From an uncultured Bacilli bacterium (lineage in GTDB: Bacteria > Bacillota_I > Bacilli_A > RF39 > UBA660), in assembly GCA_944358775.1 (NCBI GenBank), contig CALVRU010000011.1:1-34245 (forward strand): a DNA stretch of 34,245 nucleotides, in the 5' to 3' direction. The position numbers and the translations under genes were made by a program. Positions 5,999 to 14,461 of the stretch are shown here, in pieces. The notes under the pieces are model-generated. The model was given only the letters and a program-made list of their open reading frames with translations. It had not been told where the DNA came from and ran no database searches. Positions within the stretch are counted from its first letter, which is position 1. Each line of letters opens with the position of its first letter.

Positions 5999-7930
5999 AT
6001 GGAGAAGAAAAAACAAGGAATGATTGTAACAAGTGTGTTACTTGTATGTTTGATTTTAGTAGTAATTGGAATCTCTTTTGCTTTCTTTACTTATAGTAGA
6101 CAGGGAAGTAAAGAAAATACGATTACGACCGGAGCGTTGACCTTTATTTATGATGAGAAGGAGGCAGAAGGAAATGGAATAACCTTAAGCAATGCGTTTC
6201 CCATGAGTGATGAAGATGGAAAACAATTAAGTGGAAGTAATAATGTCTTTGATTTCCAAGTACTAGCAAGTACGCAAGGAGAAAGTATTGCTTATGAGGT
6301 TATTGGAAAGAAAGATGATTCTTCTACACTTCCAGAGAATGTCGTAAAAATCTATTTGACGACCTTAAGTGGAAGTGACGAGACCGAAGTAGCCACCACC
6401 GTACAAAATAGAGTGGTCACTACTTATGATGAATTAAGTGATACCCAAATTGAAGATCAGACAGGAAAGACCCTATATCAAGAAGTGATACCATTAAATC
6501 AAATTGGATATCAAAAGAACTTTCGTTTGAGAATGTGGTTAAGTGAAGAAGCGAATACGACAACAAATGGCAGTTGGGATTATAATAATAAAACATTTAC
6601 GATCCGAATCAATGTTGTAGCCAATGGCGAAGGGAAACCAATTTATCAAGATGAAAGTGGAGCGAATGTTCCAGAATTAGTCGACGGAATGATTCCAGTT
6701 ACTTATGATGAGGAGAAGAGTAGTTGGGTCAAAGCCGATGTATATAATGAATGGTACAATTATAATAATCAAAAATGGGCGAATGCCGTGACAGTAACCG
6801 AAACGAATCGAGCAACGTATATGAGTGCTCCTGCAGGAACCGTAATATCAATGGATGATATCAATACGATGTGGGTATGGATACCAAGATATGAATACAT
6901 GTACACGAATTTAGGAGATCAGTATGCAGGAGGTACTCAGGATCTTCCAGGAGAAATCAAAGTGAATTTCTTAAGTGGAACGAGTACCACTCCAAGTGAT
7001 GCTGCAAACTATAAAGTACATCCCGCCTTTACGTTTGGCGAAGAAGAATTAAGTGGAATCTGGATTGGAAAGTTTGAAACCAGTATTTTGGAAAGTTGTA
7101 CACCAACCGATTATGATGTGAACGAAGGGTGCGACTTAACAAGTTATACCCCTCAAATCAAACCGAATGTAACGAGTTGGCGTGGTGCTAGATTATCAAC
7201 TTTTTTTCAGGTGATTCAATCGATGCAAACAATCAATCGAAGTATTTATGGATTTGCTGATAATTCAATGTATGATCTCCATATGAGCAAAAATTCAGAA
7301 TGGAGTTCTGCCATATATCTAAGTCAAAGTCGATATGGAAAGTATGGAAATTCGGATTATAGTGATACTGAGAAAGCAGTTGCTATTAATAACTGTAATA
7401 GCTATATTACAGGAATTGGTGCAGATACAGTAGATGAAAGCGAATCTGATACTACCTGTGATACAAATACCTATGAAACCGAAAAAGGACAAACAGCGAG
7501 TACGACGGGGAACATCACAGGAATTTATGATATGGTTGGCGGAGCCTGGGATATTATGATGGCGGTTTTAGCTGATTCCGCGGGTAATCCAAGAAGTGGT
7601 GATAATAATACAATTAATTCTGGATTCAATGGATTATTGAGCGACAATACAAATTATACAATGGGTATATCATTTCCTGATGAAAAATATTATGATTTAT
7701 ATATGACGGAAGATCCATTAACTGCATGTGACAGCAAAATTTGTTATGGCCATGCGTTAAGCGAATTTGCCGAGTGGGAACAATTACTTCAAAGTTTTAT
7801 TACTGTTAAAACACCCTTTTTTGGAAGAGGTGGGGCTCGTCATAGCAATTCTACAATTTTTGCATATGGTGAATATTCAGGACATTCACATACCACTGAT
7901 GCTGCTCGAATAATACTTGTTACTCAATAA
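5999..7930 (+). CDS. Surface protein 1: TasA-like N-terminus and C-type-lectin/FGE-like domain with decayed variable tail
   Basis: 643 aa. Residues 8-30 form a membrane segment or signal, followed by FFTYSRQGSKENTITTGALTF, which resembles the start of SipW-dependent TasA/camelysin proteins. A beta-rich region (about 40-220) leads to a C-terminal domain (about 285-643) that shares INTMWVWIPRYEYMYTN and GNITGIYDMVGGAWDIM with the copies at 8272 and 22156. The latter corresponds to the xDMxGNVWEW core of FGE-sulfatase/C-type-lectin folds. Such domains carry the variable tail of diversity-generating retroelements. Here the tail has lost the RGGxW Trp and the AG before IF, is about 40% GC, and ends AARIILVTQ in place of ASRAV, so it looks decayed or differently derived. 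Start ATG 5999 is fixed by AGAAGGAG. Confidence 0.75.
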   Translation: MEKKKQGMIVTSVLLVCLILVVIGISFAFFTYSRQGSKENTITTGALTFIYDEKEAEGNGITLSNAFPMSDEDGKQLSGSNNVFDFQVLASTQGESIAYEVIGKKDDSSTLPENVVKIYLTTLSGSDETEVATTVQNRVVTTYDELSDTQIEDQTGKTLYQEVIPLNQIGYQKNFRLRMWLSEEANTTTNGSWDYNNKTFTIRINVVANGEGKPIYQDESGANVPELVDGMIPVTYDEEKSSWVKADVYNEWYNYNNQKWANAVTVTETNRATYMSAPAGTVISMDDINTMWVWIPRYEYMYTNLGDQYAGGTQDLPGEIKVNFLSGTSTTPSDAANYKVHPAFTFGEEELSGIWIGKFETSILESCTPTDYDVNEGCDLTSYTPQIKPNVTSWRGARLSTFFQVIQSMQTINRSIYGFADNSMYDLHMSKNSEWSSAIYLSQSRYGKYGNSDYSDTEKAVAINNCNSYITGIGADTVDESESDTTCDTNTYETEKGQTASTTGNITGIYDMVGGAWDIMMAVLADSAGNPRSGDNNTINSGFNGLLSDNTNYTMGISFPDEKYYDLYMTEDPLTACDSKICYGHALSEFAEWEQLLQSFITVKTPFFGRGGARHSNSTIFAYGEYSGHSHTTDAARIILVTQ

Positions 7931-7949
7931 TTATTTCCCGAAAATTTCG

Positions 7950-8271
7950 CTGGGACTTTGTCAATAATTTAGACAGTTCTTATAGAGGGTATTATAAATG
8001 GCCCTATAAGCATCCTCATAAGTATACAAGTTCTTTTATACAAACATTCTTTTTTTAAAGAAGCATGAAAGGACTCTTGAGCAGTATTTTCATCACAGGA
8101 ATGGTTGAAAGAAGTGTAACTAAAAACAATATGGTTGTTCATCAGAAAGTCTCTATACTGTTTTGAACGCATTTGAGAACCTTTATCATAATGAGCACTT
8201 AACCCAGGAAGAGGTTTTCTTTTATCGATTGCTTTTTGAAGAATGATATTGTTGAAAGAGAAGTCTTTTTA
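7950..8271 (-). pseudogene. Decayed IS3/IS150-type transposase (OrfB C-terminal fragment)
   Basis: Reading the minus strand from about 8270 gives NIILQKAIDKRKPLPG, then HYDKGSQMRSKQYRDFL, matching HSDRGSQYxSxxY of IS3-family integrase cores. DENTAQESFHASLKKECLY follows, matching the DNAxxESFFxxLKxE segment with the catalytic Glu. After KRT a frameshift moves the reading to TYEDAYRAIYNTLYKN, the usual TYEEA tail, ending at 7961. The N-terminal half and OrfA are absent. The sequence TGGGACTTTGTC near 7950 may be the remains of the IS end. It lies in the gap between surface gene 1 and the truncated gene 2 and probably marks the event that removed the 5' half of gene 2. It fills the whole 7931-8271 interval. 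Confidence 0.75.
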
Positions 8272-9330
8272 GAAGATCATATTAATACGATGTGGGTATG
8301 GATACCAAGATATGAATACATGTACACCAATTTAGGAGATCAATATACCGATGGAACTCAACTTCAACCGGGAGAAATCAAGGTTAACTTTTTAAGTGGC
8401 ACGAGTACAATGACAAGTGACTTTGCCAATTACAAAGTACATCCCGCCTTTACGTTTGGAAGTGATGAGTTAACAGGAATCTGGTTCGGAAAGTTTGAAA
8501 CAGGAGGAACTTTGAGAAATGCTTGTACGAATGAAAGCTGTGATGTTTCCAATATTGTTATAAAACCGAATGTAAAATCTTTAACAAGCCAAACAGTTAG
8601 TAGCTTCTTTTATGCTACAAGGAGCATGCAAATGAATACAAGTAATCCGTATGGATTTTCCAGTACAACAGGCAACTTGCATATGACTAAGAATAGTGAA
8701 TGGGGTGCAGTGGCATACCTTTCACAAAGTAAATTTGGAAAGTATGGAAATTCCAATTATACTAGTACGAATAAAGAAGTAGCTATCAACAACTGTAATA
8801 GTCATATGACGGGAATTGGCGGAGATACTGTGAATTCCCCAGCGTCTAATACAACATGTACGACGAATACCTATGAAACGAAGAAAGGACAAAGTGCATC
8901 GACCACCGGAAACATCACAGGAGTTTACGATATGTCTGGTGGAGCAGGTGAATATGTAATGGGAGTACTTGCGGACGATAGTGGAGTACCAAGAAGTGGA
9001 TATAATAATTCGTATAATTCTGGATTCAATGGCTCATTAAGTTCGGGAAGTTATAGTACTGGAGTAAACTTTCCAGAAGCGAAATATTACGATTTATATA
9101 CGTCGGAGGATGTTAGTACAGCGTGCAATGGAGGAGTTTGCTATGGACATGCCTTAAGTGGGACAGCTGGGTGGTATCAAGACTATCAAGATTTTATCAA
9201 TAGTGATTATCCCTGGTTCGTCCGTGGCGGTGTCTGGGATAACGCCATGAATGCTGGCATCTTCTATTTCAACGATGCTTATGGTCGAGCGTATGACCAC
9301 TACGCATCGCGGGCGGTGATAACGCGTTAA
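8272..9330 (+). pseudogene. Surface protein 2: headless C-type-lectin/FGE-like domain with intact DGR-like variable tail
   Basis: Homology to genes 1 and 3 begins at about 8272 (HINTMWVWIPRYEYMYTN) and runs to the stop at 9330, about 350 residues. The TM segment and TasA-like half are missing; the preceding bases belong to the transposase fragment. An open frame continues upstream to TTG 8236 but without a convincing ribosome site, so it is probably not made as a surface protein. The domain is otherwise intact: GNITGVYDMSGGAGEYVMGV core and tail RGGVW...NAGIF...GRA...ASRAV. A stretch of 44 bases at 8284-8327 is identical to 6863-6906 in gene 1. It may be a relic, or a donor cassette able to recombine into gene 1. 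A strong terminator follows. Confidence 0.7.
9211..9320 (+). repeat. Putative DGR variable region VR2
   Basis: The last 110 coding bases of gene 2 are about 55% GC by my count, against about 40% in the body of the gene. Compared with VR3, scaffold codons (RGG, W, AG, F, G, A, ASRAV) are kept, while at least seven codons differ at positions 1 and/or 2 with the same third base, for instance TAT/TGT, TTC/TCC, AAC/TTC, GAC/GGC, CAC/AGC, TAC/AGC. That is expected when AAY codons of a template are copied with adenine mutagenesis. The GC-rich end TCGCGGGCGGTG could be the initiation-of-homing site. Confidence 0.7.
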
Positions 9331-9335
9331 ATATA

Positions 9336-9370
9336 AAATCTCAAGTTAAAATGACTTGAGATTTTTCTTT
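9336..9370 (+). terminator. Terminator after surface gene 2
   Basis: Perfect 11-bp stem AAATCTCAAGT (9336-9346) with ACTTGAGATTT (9354-9364), 7-base loop, then TTCTTTT. A hairpin just past the variable region is also a known DGR homing element, so it may have two roles. Confidence 0.85.
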
Positions 9371-9418
9371 TGGAAATAACTTATTTGTATTTCTCATATG
9401 ATAAATTAGGTGATCCTA

Positions 9419-9658
9419 GTGTTTGATAAATTACGAAATTATATCGAAGATCGATCTTTTCATTTTCAATATTTCGATTCGAAGCTGGATGTGGTTAATT
9501 ATCTAGAACTAGTTATCTTAGAAGAGAGTCGAATTACGCTACGTTATACAGGGGGTCTATTTATTATTAAAGGTAGTAACCTGTCGGTCAATAAATTGCT
9601 AGATAACGAAATTTTAATTAGTGGTCATATTCAATCCATGGAATTTGGGGGAAGATAG
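9419..9658 (+). CDS. yqfC: YabP/YqfC-family sporulation protein
   Basis: The product of about 79 aa has the YqfC pattern: LELVILEESRITLRYTGGLFIIKGSNLSV followed by NEILISGHIQSMEF, a small beta-rich domain. In Bacillus yqfC is expressed in the mother cell and lies directly before yqfD, as here. The start GTG 9419 is six bases after AGGTG; GTG 9410 lies inside that site. The family is usually about 90 aa, so this copy is slightly short. It overlaps the yqfD ribosome site region by gene proximity (stop 9658, next start 9660). Confidence 0.85.
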   Translation: MFDKLRNYIEDRSFHFQYFDSKLDVVNYLELVILEESRITLRYTGGLFIIKGSNLSVNKLLDNEILISGHIQSMEFGGR

Positions 9659-9659
9659 T

Positions 9660-10820
9660 ATGTGGACGTCGCGCTATCAAATTCATGTCGAAGGGAAAGA
9701 TGTCAAACGTTTTTTAAAAAACTTGATAAAACTGCATGTATCTTTTCTTAAAATAATCGAACAAGCTCATTCTTTTGATGCGATTGTCGATAAAGAAAAC
9801 TATGAAAAAATCAAAAAAATAAAAACAATTTATCAAATTACGGTCGTGAAGAAGTTTGGCCCGATTTCTGTTTGGGAAACAGTTGACCATCATCGTCTGT
9901 TTTTGGGGTGCCTCATTTTAGGTGTTTTTCTTTTGTATTTTTTAACTCATGTTATTTTTCGAGTTGAAGTGATTCATAATAAAAGTGAAATTCGTAATTT
10001 AGTAATGACGGAATTAGAAACTTACGGAATTCAAAAATTTCATTTTAAAGTAAGTTTCGCGAAAAAAGAAAAAATAGTCGAAGAGATCTTAAAAAAGCAT
10101 AAAGATAAATTAGAATGGTTAGAGATAGAAAATGTTGGAACGAGTTATATTGTAAGAGTAGAGGAACGCATGAAAGAAGAAGAGCCCCAAGCCCAAGAGG
10201 TGCGGGATCTCGTTGCCAAAAAAGAAGGAATTATCACAAAAATCGAAGCGAAAAATGGTGAAGTGGTGAAGAAGTTAAATGATTATGTCAAACCAGGCGA
10301 TGTTATTATTTCGGGACGCATTAAGAATAAAGAGGAAACCAAAGCACTTGTTCCTGCCGAAGGAACGGTTTATGCCGAGACTTGGTATCAAGTAGAAGTA
10401 GATATGCCGCTTTCTTATTATGAGGAACAGCTTACTGGAAAAGAGAAAAAAGTTTTGTCTATTCACTTTTTGAGTCACACATTTTCCTTTTTCGACTTCC
10501 ATCCATTTCTTAATAAAAGAGTAACGGAATCGACTTTGCTATCATCACCATTATTACCATTTTCTCTAACTTGGGATTATCAACAAGAATTAAATGTCAT
10601 CGACGAAGATTACAGCGATGAGGAAGCGCTTGTAAGGGCACGGCAATTGGCCGAGGAAAAATTACAGTCGATGCTCGGTGTCAACGACCGGATTATTTCC
10701 CAAAAAGATTTGAAAATTACCCAAGAAGATAGTAAAATAAAAGTGTCAATATTTTTTAAAGTGGAAGAAGATATTACATCGTATCAACCAATCCGAGAAG
10801 AAACCAAACAAGAGGGGTGA
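9660..10820 (+). CDS. yqfD: Sporulation protein YqfD
   Basis: The 386-aa protein has a cytosolic N-terminal domain, one membrane helix (about 80-102, LFLGCLILGVFLLYFLTHVIF) and a large external part with the FRVEVIHNKSEIRNLVMTELETYGI segment typical of YqfD, then a region with KPGDVIISGRI, and a C-terminal domain. The ATG at 9660 follows GGGGGA and sits just past the yqfC stop. YqfD is needed for efficient engulfment or spore formation in Bacillus, although its molecular job is not known. The pair implies the organism or its recent ancestor forms spores. Confidence 0.9.
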   Translation: MWTSRYQIHVEGKDVKRFLKNLIKLHVSFLKIIEQAHSFDAIVDKENYEKIKKIKTIYQITVVKKFGPISVWETVDHHRLFLGCLILGVFLLYFLTHVIFRVEVIHNKSEIRNLVMTELETYGIQKFHFKVSFAKKEKIVEEILKKHKDKLEWLEIENVGTSYIVRVEERMKEEEPQAQEVRDLVAKKEGIITKIEAKNGEVVKKLNDYVKPGDVIISGRIKNKEETKALVPAEGTVYAETWYQVEVDMPLSYYEEQLTGKEKKVLSIHFLSHTFSFFDFHPFLNKRVTESTLLSSPLLPFSLTWDYQQELNVIDEDYSDEEALVRARQLAEEKLQSMLGVNDRIISQKDLKITQEDSKIKVSIFFKVEEDITSYQPIREETKQEG

Positions 10821-10824
10821 GAAA

Positions 10825-11442
10825 ATGCTCGAATCGCTTGAAAGAACTATGCGCAACGTCATGGACATGACATGGCCCATGATCGTTGTCAGTGTTCTTT
10901 GTATTACTTCTATTCGTCTTGTTTATTTGATAAAAAACAAAGAGAAATTTGTTTTTTATCGGGAAGTTTTGATGCTCTTTTTCATTATTTATATTTTATG
11001 TTTGTTCCAAGTAGTGACGTTTCAAGATGTTTCTTCCCATGGTGGGACAAGCAATTTCTCATTATTTACTGAGATTTTTCGATATCGTTTTGGTAGTCGG
11101 TTGTTTTTAAAAAATGTGATCGGTAATATGTTGTTATTTATACCGTACGGATTTTTCGTCAGTTATTATGTAAAACCGAAAAAAATCTGGTTACCTTTCT
11201 TTCTCACGTTATTTGCATCGTTATCGATTGAGACGACTCAATTATTAATTGGTCGTGTGTTTGATGTCGACGATATTTTATTAAATGTGTTAGGTGGTCT
11301 CATTGGATATAGCATTTATTTGCTCATTGCCAAGATACGATCGTATCTTCCAGAGTTTTTTCAGAAACCGTGGCTTCTTAATATTGCTAGTGTGTTATTG
11401 ATTGTTTTATTTGTGGGGTATATTTATATGGTGGTGTTATAA
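10825..11442 (+). CDS. VanZ-family membrane protein
   Basis: The 205-aa protein has about five membrane helices and the VanZ core: NVIGNMLLFIPYGFFVSYY, then SLSIETTQLLIGRVFDVDDILLNVLGGLIGY, where the SxxxExxQ and FDxDDxxxNxxG residues are the family hallmark. VanZ proteins confer low-level teicoplanin resistance in some hosts, but most chromosomal members have no assigned function. GAGGGGTGAG precedes the ATG. Its stop overlaps the ybeY start (TAATG), so the genes are co-translated. The presence of VanZ between yqfD and ybeY is unusual; PhoH normally occupies that slot in Bacillus. Confidence 0.9.
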   Translation: MLESLERTMRNVMDMTWPMIVVSVLCITSIRLVYLIKNKEKFVFYREVLMLFFIIYILCLFQVVTFQDVSSHGGTSNFSLFTEIFRYRFGSRLFLKNVIGNMLLFIPYGFFVSYYVKPKKIWLPFFLTLFASLSIETTQLLIGRVFDVDDILLNVLGGLIGYSIYLLIAKIRSYLPEFFQKPWLLNIASVLLIVLFVGYIYMVVL

Positions 11443-11900
11443 TGAATCAAATTGGAATGTTTAATGAAACGGGCGTAGAATTAACAGAAGAGGAAAAAAT
11501 GATCCAAAAATTAGTAAAAGAGGTATTAAAAGAAGAAAAAGTTCGCAATGCGGAATGTAATATTATATTTGTCGATAACGAGAAAATTCATGAAATTAAC
11601 CGGGAATATCGGCATATCGATCGGGTGACAGATGTGATTAGTTTCGCCCTAGAAGATGAGATGGAAAACGAACCAAGTGCTCAATATGAAATGAGAGTGT
11701 TGGGAGATATTTATATTTCAGTCGACCGGGCGAAAGAACAAGCTTTGGAATATGGGCATTCGTTTTTACGCGAGATTTGTTTTTTAGCGATTCATGGGAT
11801 GCTTCATTTGTTAGGCTATGATCATCAGACAACGGAAGATGAGAAAATTATGTTTCAAAAACAAGAGGAGGTTTTGGCGAAGTATGGGATTGTTCGATAG
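11442..11900 (+). CDS. ybeY: Endoribonuclease YbeY (16S rRNA maturation)
   Basis: The 152-aa protein carries the zinc triad HGMLHLLGYDH (H118, H122, H128) and the conserved RVTDVISFAL and GDIYIS segments. YbeY is a metal-dependent RNase involved in 16S rRNA 3' end maturation and ribosome quality control. Length is normal. It is coupled to the VanZ gene by TAATG and overlaps dgkA by 17 bases. The group ybeY-dgkA-cdd-era-recO is conserved in Bacilli. Confidence 0.96.
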   Translation: MNQIGMFNETGVELTEEEKMIQKLVKEVLKEEKVRNAECNIIFVDNEKIHEINREYRHIDRVTDVISFALEDEMENEPSAQYEMRVLGDIYISVDRAKEQALEYGHSFLREICFLAIHGMLHLLGYDHQTTEDEKIMFQKQEEVLAKYGIVR

Positions 11901-12291
11901 AAAAGTAAAACGACGGAAAGAGACGGGAAGTGCCCTAGAGCGCTATCAAAAAAGTTTTTATCATGCGATGGAAGGTCTCGGTTATTCTTTTTTTCATGAA
12001 CACAATATCATTATTATTTTTACGGCCATTTTAATTACAACTTCGTTTGGTTTTTTCTTTCACATCAATACATTTGAATGGTTGTTTTGTATTTTGATTA
12101 TGGGAATGGTATTAGGTTGTGAGATGATCAACACGGCCATTGAAGCAACCATTGATTTAATTACAACCGATACGCATCCACTCGCGAAAATTGCCAAAGA
12201 CACTGCTTCCAGTGCAACACTTGTGTTTTCCATTACTGCGTTGATTGGAGCGATTATTATTTTTGGGCCAAAGATCATGGCATTGTTTTAG
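11884..12291 (+). CDS. dgkA: Diacylglycerol/undecaprenol kinase family protein
   Basis: The 135-aa integral membrane protein has three helices. The active-site segment GCEMINTAIEATIDLIT matches the DgkA ENAxE(A)xxD signature with N, E and D present. A basic cytosolic N-terminus (RKVKRRKE) is followed by the amphipathic helix ALERYQKSFYHAMEGL. Gram-positive members mainly phosphorylate undecaprenol, recycling the cell-wall lipid carrier. I choose ATG 11884 with GAGGAGG at 11865-11871 (spacing 12, a little long), which overlaps ybeY. The longer frame from 11818 is unlikely. Confidence 0.92.
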   Translation: MGLFDRKVKRRKETGSALERYQKSFYHAMEGLGYSFFHEHNIIIIFTAILITTSFGFFFHINTFEWLFCILIMGMVLGCEMINTAIEATIDLITTDTHPLAKIAKDTASSATLVFSITALIGAIIIFGPKIMALF

Positions 12292-12302
12292 GAGGTGCTT
12301 TT

Positions 12303-12695
12303 ATGAATATGAAAGAAGAATTAATGGAATTGTTAGATCAAGCATATGCACCGTACTCGCATTTTCGTGTAAGCAGTATTGTAGTCATGAAAGATGGAAC
12401 TTTTTTTAAAGGTGTCAATGTAGAAAATGCTAGTTATGGTGCGACTATTTGTGCAGAACGAGTGGCCATTCTAAAGGCCGTTTCCAAAGGTTATCGCAAA
12501 GGCGATTTTGCGCGTTTGTATGTTATGGTCGACAGTGATCAAATTAGTTCGTGTTGTTTTCAATGCCGTCAGGTGATAACCGAATTTTTTGAAGAAGATG
12601 CCGAGATTATTTTAAGTAATCGAAATGGACAAGCAAAACGCTATTTGGTAAGCGAATTATGTCCGTTTCCATTTCAAGGGGATGATCTTTTATGA
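12303..12695 (+). CDS. cdd: Cytidine deaminase
   Basis: The 130-aa homotetrameric type is shown by YAPYSHFRVSS, NVENASYGATICAERVAI (substrate Asn and Glu; zinc Cys and catalytic Glu in CAE) and CCFQCRQV, where the usual PCGxCRQ has lost the proline and glycine but keeps both zinc cysteines. It deaminates cytidine and deoxycytidine in pyrimidine salvage. AGGAGGTGC precedes the ATG. It overlaps era by ATGA. Confidence 0.93.
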   Translation: MNMKEELMELLDQAYAPYSHFRVSSIVVMKDGTFFKGVNVENASYGATICAERVAILKAVSKGYRKGDFARLYVMVDSDQISSCCFQCRQVITEFFEEDAEIILSNRNGQAKRYLVSELCPFPFQGDDLL

Positions 12696-13573
12696 AAAGT
12701 GGTTTCGTAAGTATTGTCGGTCGTCCGAATGTTGGAAAAAGCACTCTGTTGAATTCGCTTTTGGAGACGAAACTAGCAATTACCTCAAACAAAGCCGGAA
12801 CAACGCGCAATTTGATTCAGGGAATTTATCGTGATGAAGATTGCCAAATTGTTTTTGTCGATACCCCAGGAATTCATAAACCGTTGAATCAATTAGGCAA
12901 TCTTTTAAATCGCAAAGCATATGAAGTGACGAACGATGTCGATTTGATTTTGTTTTTAGTCGACGTTTCGACCGGCTTTGGCAAAGGGGACGAATTTATT
13001 TTAAATCGCCTAAAAGGTACTCAAACACCGGTGATTCTTATTTTAAATAAGATTGATAAAATAAAAAAAGAACAATTATTGCATGTAATCGATCAATTGC
13101 AACATGTTTTTTCGTTTGCGGAAATCGTTCCGGTTTCTGCTTTAACCGGTGATAACGTAACGCACTTGCTCGGAGTCATTAAACCGTATTTAACGAATGA
13201 TGGACCATTATATGATGATGAGACATTTACCAATATTTCTAACAATTTTTATATGAGTGAAATCATTCGTGAAAAGGTGCTAAGATTGACGGAAAAAGAA
13301 GTTCCACATGCCGTAACTTGTTTGATTGAACATGTGGAAGAAAAAGAGGATGTAACTTACATTCAGGCGCTTATTATCGTCGATCGTGATAATTTAAAGA
13401 AAATTATTATTGGCAAGCACGGTCAGATGTTAAAAGAAATTGGCATTCTCGCTCGCGTTGATTTAGAAGAGTACCTACATACAAAAGTTTATTTGGAATT
13501 GTTTGTAAAAACAGTTAGCAATTGGCGAGATCGTGATAAATATTTATTGGAATTTGGTTTAAAAGAAGAATAA
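12692..13573 (+). CDS. era: GTPase Era
   Basis: The 293-aa protein has G1 GRPNVGKST (10-18), G3 DTPG (57-60), G4 NKID (119-122) and a C-terminal KH domain with the IIIGKHGQMLKEIG loop. Era binds the 3' end of 16S rRNA and acts in 30S assembly, so its coupling to ybeY in the same operon makes sense. Length is normal. The start overlaps the cdd stop. Confidence 0.97.
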   Translation: MKSGFVSIVGRPNVGKSTLLNSLLETKLAITSNKAGTTRNLIQGIYRDEDCQIVFVDTPGIHKPLNQLGNLLNRKAYEVTNDVDLILFLVDVSTGFGKGDEFILNRLKGTQTPVILILNKIDKIKKEQLLHVIDQLQHVFSFAEIVPVSALTGDNVTHLLGVIKPYLTNDGPLYDDETFTNISNNFYMSEIIREKVLRLTEKEVPHAVTCLIEHVEEKEDVTYIQALIIVDRDNLKKIIIGKHGQMLKEIGILARVDLEEYLHTKVYLELFVKTVSNWRDRDKYLLEFGLKEE

Positions 13574-13615
13574 AAAATTCTTTTTTTCTGCACTATAACA
13601 ATAGAGGTGGAGAAA

Positions 13616-13699
13616 ATGGACCAAGTATTATGGAACTTATTTCAGAAGACAGGAGAAATTAAATATTATTTATTGGCTCGCAAAATAGAAAAGAAGTGA
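13616..13699 (+). CDS. yqzL: YqzL-like 27-aa protein between era and recO
   Basis: ATG 13616 follows AGAGGTGGAG. The product MDQVLWNLFQKTGEIKYYLL plus ARKIEKK resembles YqzL of Bacillus (W-FxxTGxxxxYLLxKxxE pattern), which sits between era and recO in the same order. The position and pattern together make it a real small gene. Function is unknown in the family. This copy is shorter than the usual 45 or so residues. Confidence 0.8.
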   Translation: MDQVLWNLFQKTGEIKYYLLARKIEKK

Positions 13700-13703
13700 T
13701 AAA

Positions 13704-14441
13704 GTGGCAGTAGCTCGAATAGAAGGTATCGTTTTATCTGAGACGAATTATAGTGAGTCTAGTAAAATTTTAAATGTGTTAACAGAAGAGGGAACCATCG
13801 GTGTTCTTGCTAAGGGATGTCGATCGTTAAAGAGCCCTTTACGAAGTGTTAGTGCAAAATTGTCTTATGGCATTTTTCATATCTATCGAAAAGAAAAAGG
13901 ATTATCGACCTTGACATCGGTTGATGTGTTAAATCCTTTTTTGAAAATGCGAAGTGACATTGTAAAAATAAGTTATGCTTCTTTTCTATTGGAATTAGCA
14001 AATCAAGTGGAACGCCAGACGGAATCTAGTAAAAATATTTATCAAATATTGATAGCGGCCCTAAAAAAAATAGAGGAAGGATTTGATCCCGAAGTAATTA
14101 CAGCTATTGTCGAGTTGAAATATCTCGAAGAATTAGGTGTAAAACCAGAGATCGATTGTTGTAGCGTCTGCGGTAGTCCACATGCTATTGTTACAGTAGA
14201 CGTGACAAAAGGTGGTTATGTCTGTCAAAATTGTTATCACCATGAGAAAATATATAGTAATAAAATGATCACTTTGATACGTATGCTTTACTATGTCGAT
14301 TTAAACAAAATTAGTAAATTGATCGTACGCCCAAGTGTAAAGCAGGAATTAAAAGAATTTATCGATCAATACTACGATCGCTATACAGGACTTTACTTAA
14401 AAAGTAAACAATTTATAGAAAATTTATCAAAAATACGTTAA
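13704..14441 (+). CDS. recO: DNA repair protein RecO
   Basis: The 245-aa protein has an N-terminal OB fold (IVLSETNYSESSKILNVLTEEGTIGVLAKGCR) and a helical C-terminal domain with a four-Cys zinc site, CCSVCG and CQNC (about 153-176). RecO loads RecA onto SSB-coated DNA in the RecFOR pathway. Start is GTG 13704, four bases after yqzL. Length is as expected. Confidence 0.95.
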   Translation: MAVARIEGIVLSETNYSESSKILNVLTEEGTIGVLAKGCRSLKSPLRSVSAKLSYGIFHIYRKEKGLSTLTSVDVLNPFLKMRSDIVKISYASFLLELANQVERQTESSKNIYQILIAALKKIEEGFDPEVITAIVELKYLEELGVKPEIDCCSVCGSPHAIVTVDVTKGGYVCQNCYHHEKIYSNKMITLIRMLYYVDLNKISKLIVRPSVKQELKEFIDQYYDRYTGLYLKSKQFIENLSKIR

Positions 14442-14461
14442 AATAGAATTAGGTGGTAGAA

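Noticed and set aside
5970-6023. Start codon ATG in TATAATG before surface gene 1
   Set aside because: It is out of frame with the gene and reads only 17 codons; ATG 5999 has a good ribosome site.
7969-8172. Stand-alone 67-aa minus-strand gene
   Set aside because: It is the middle of a frameshifted IS3-type transposase remnant, with motifs continuing outside the frame.
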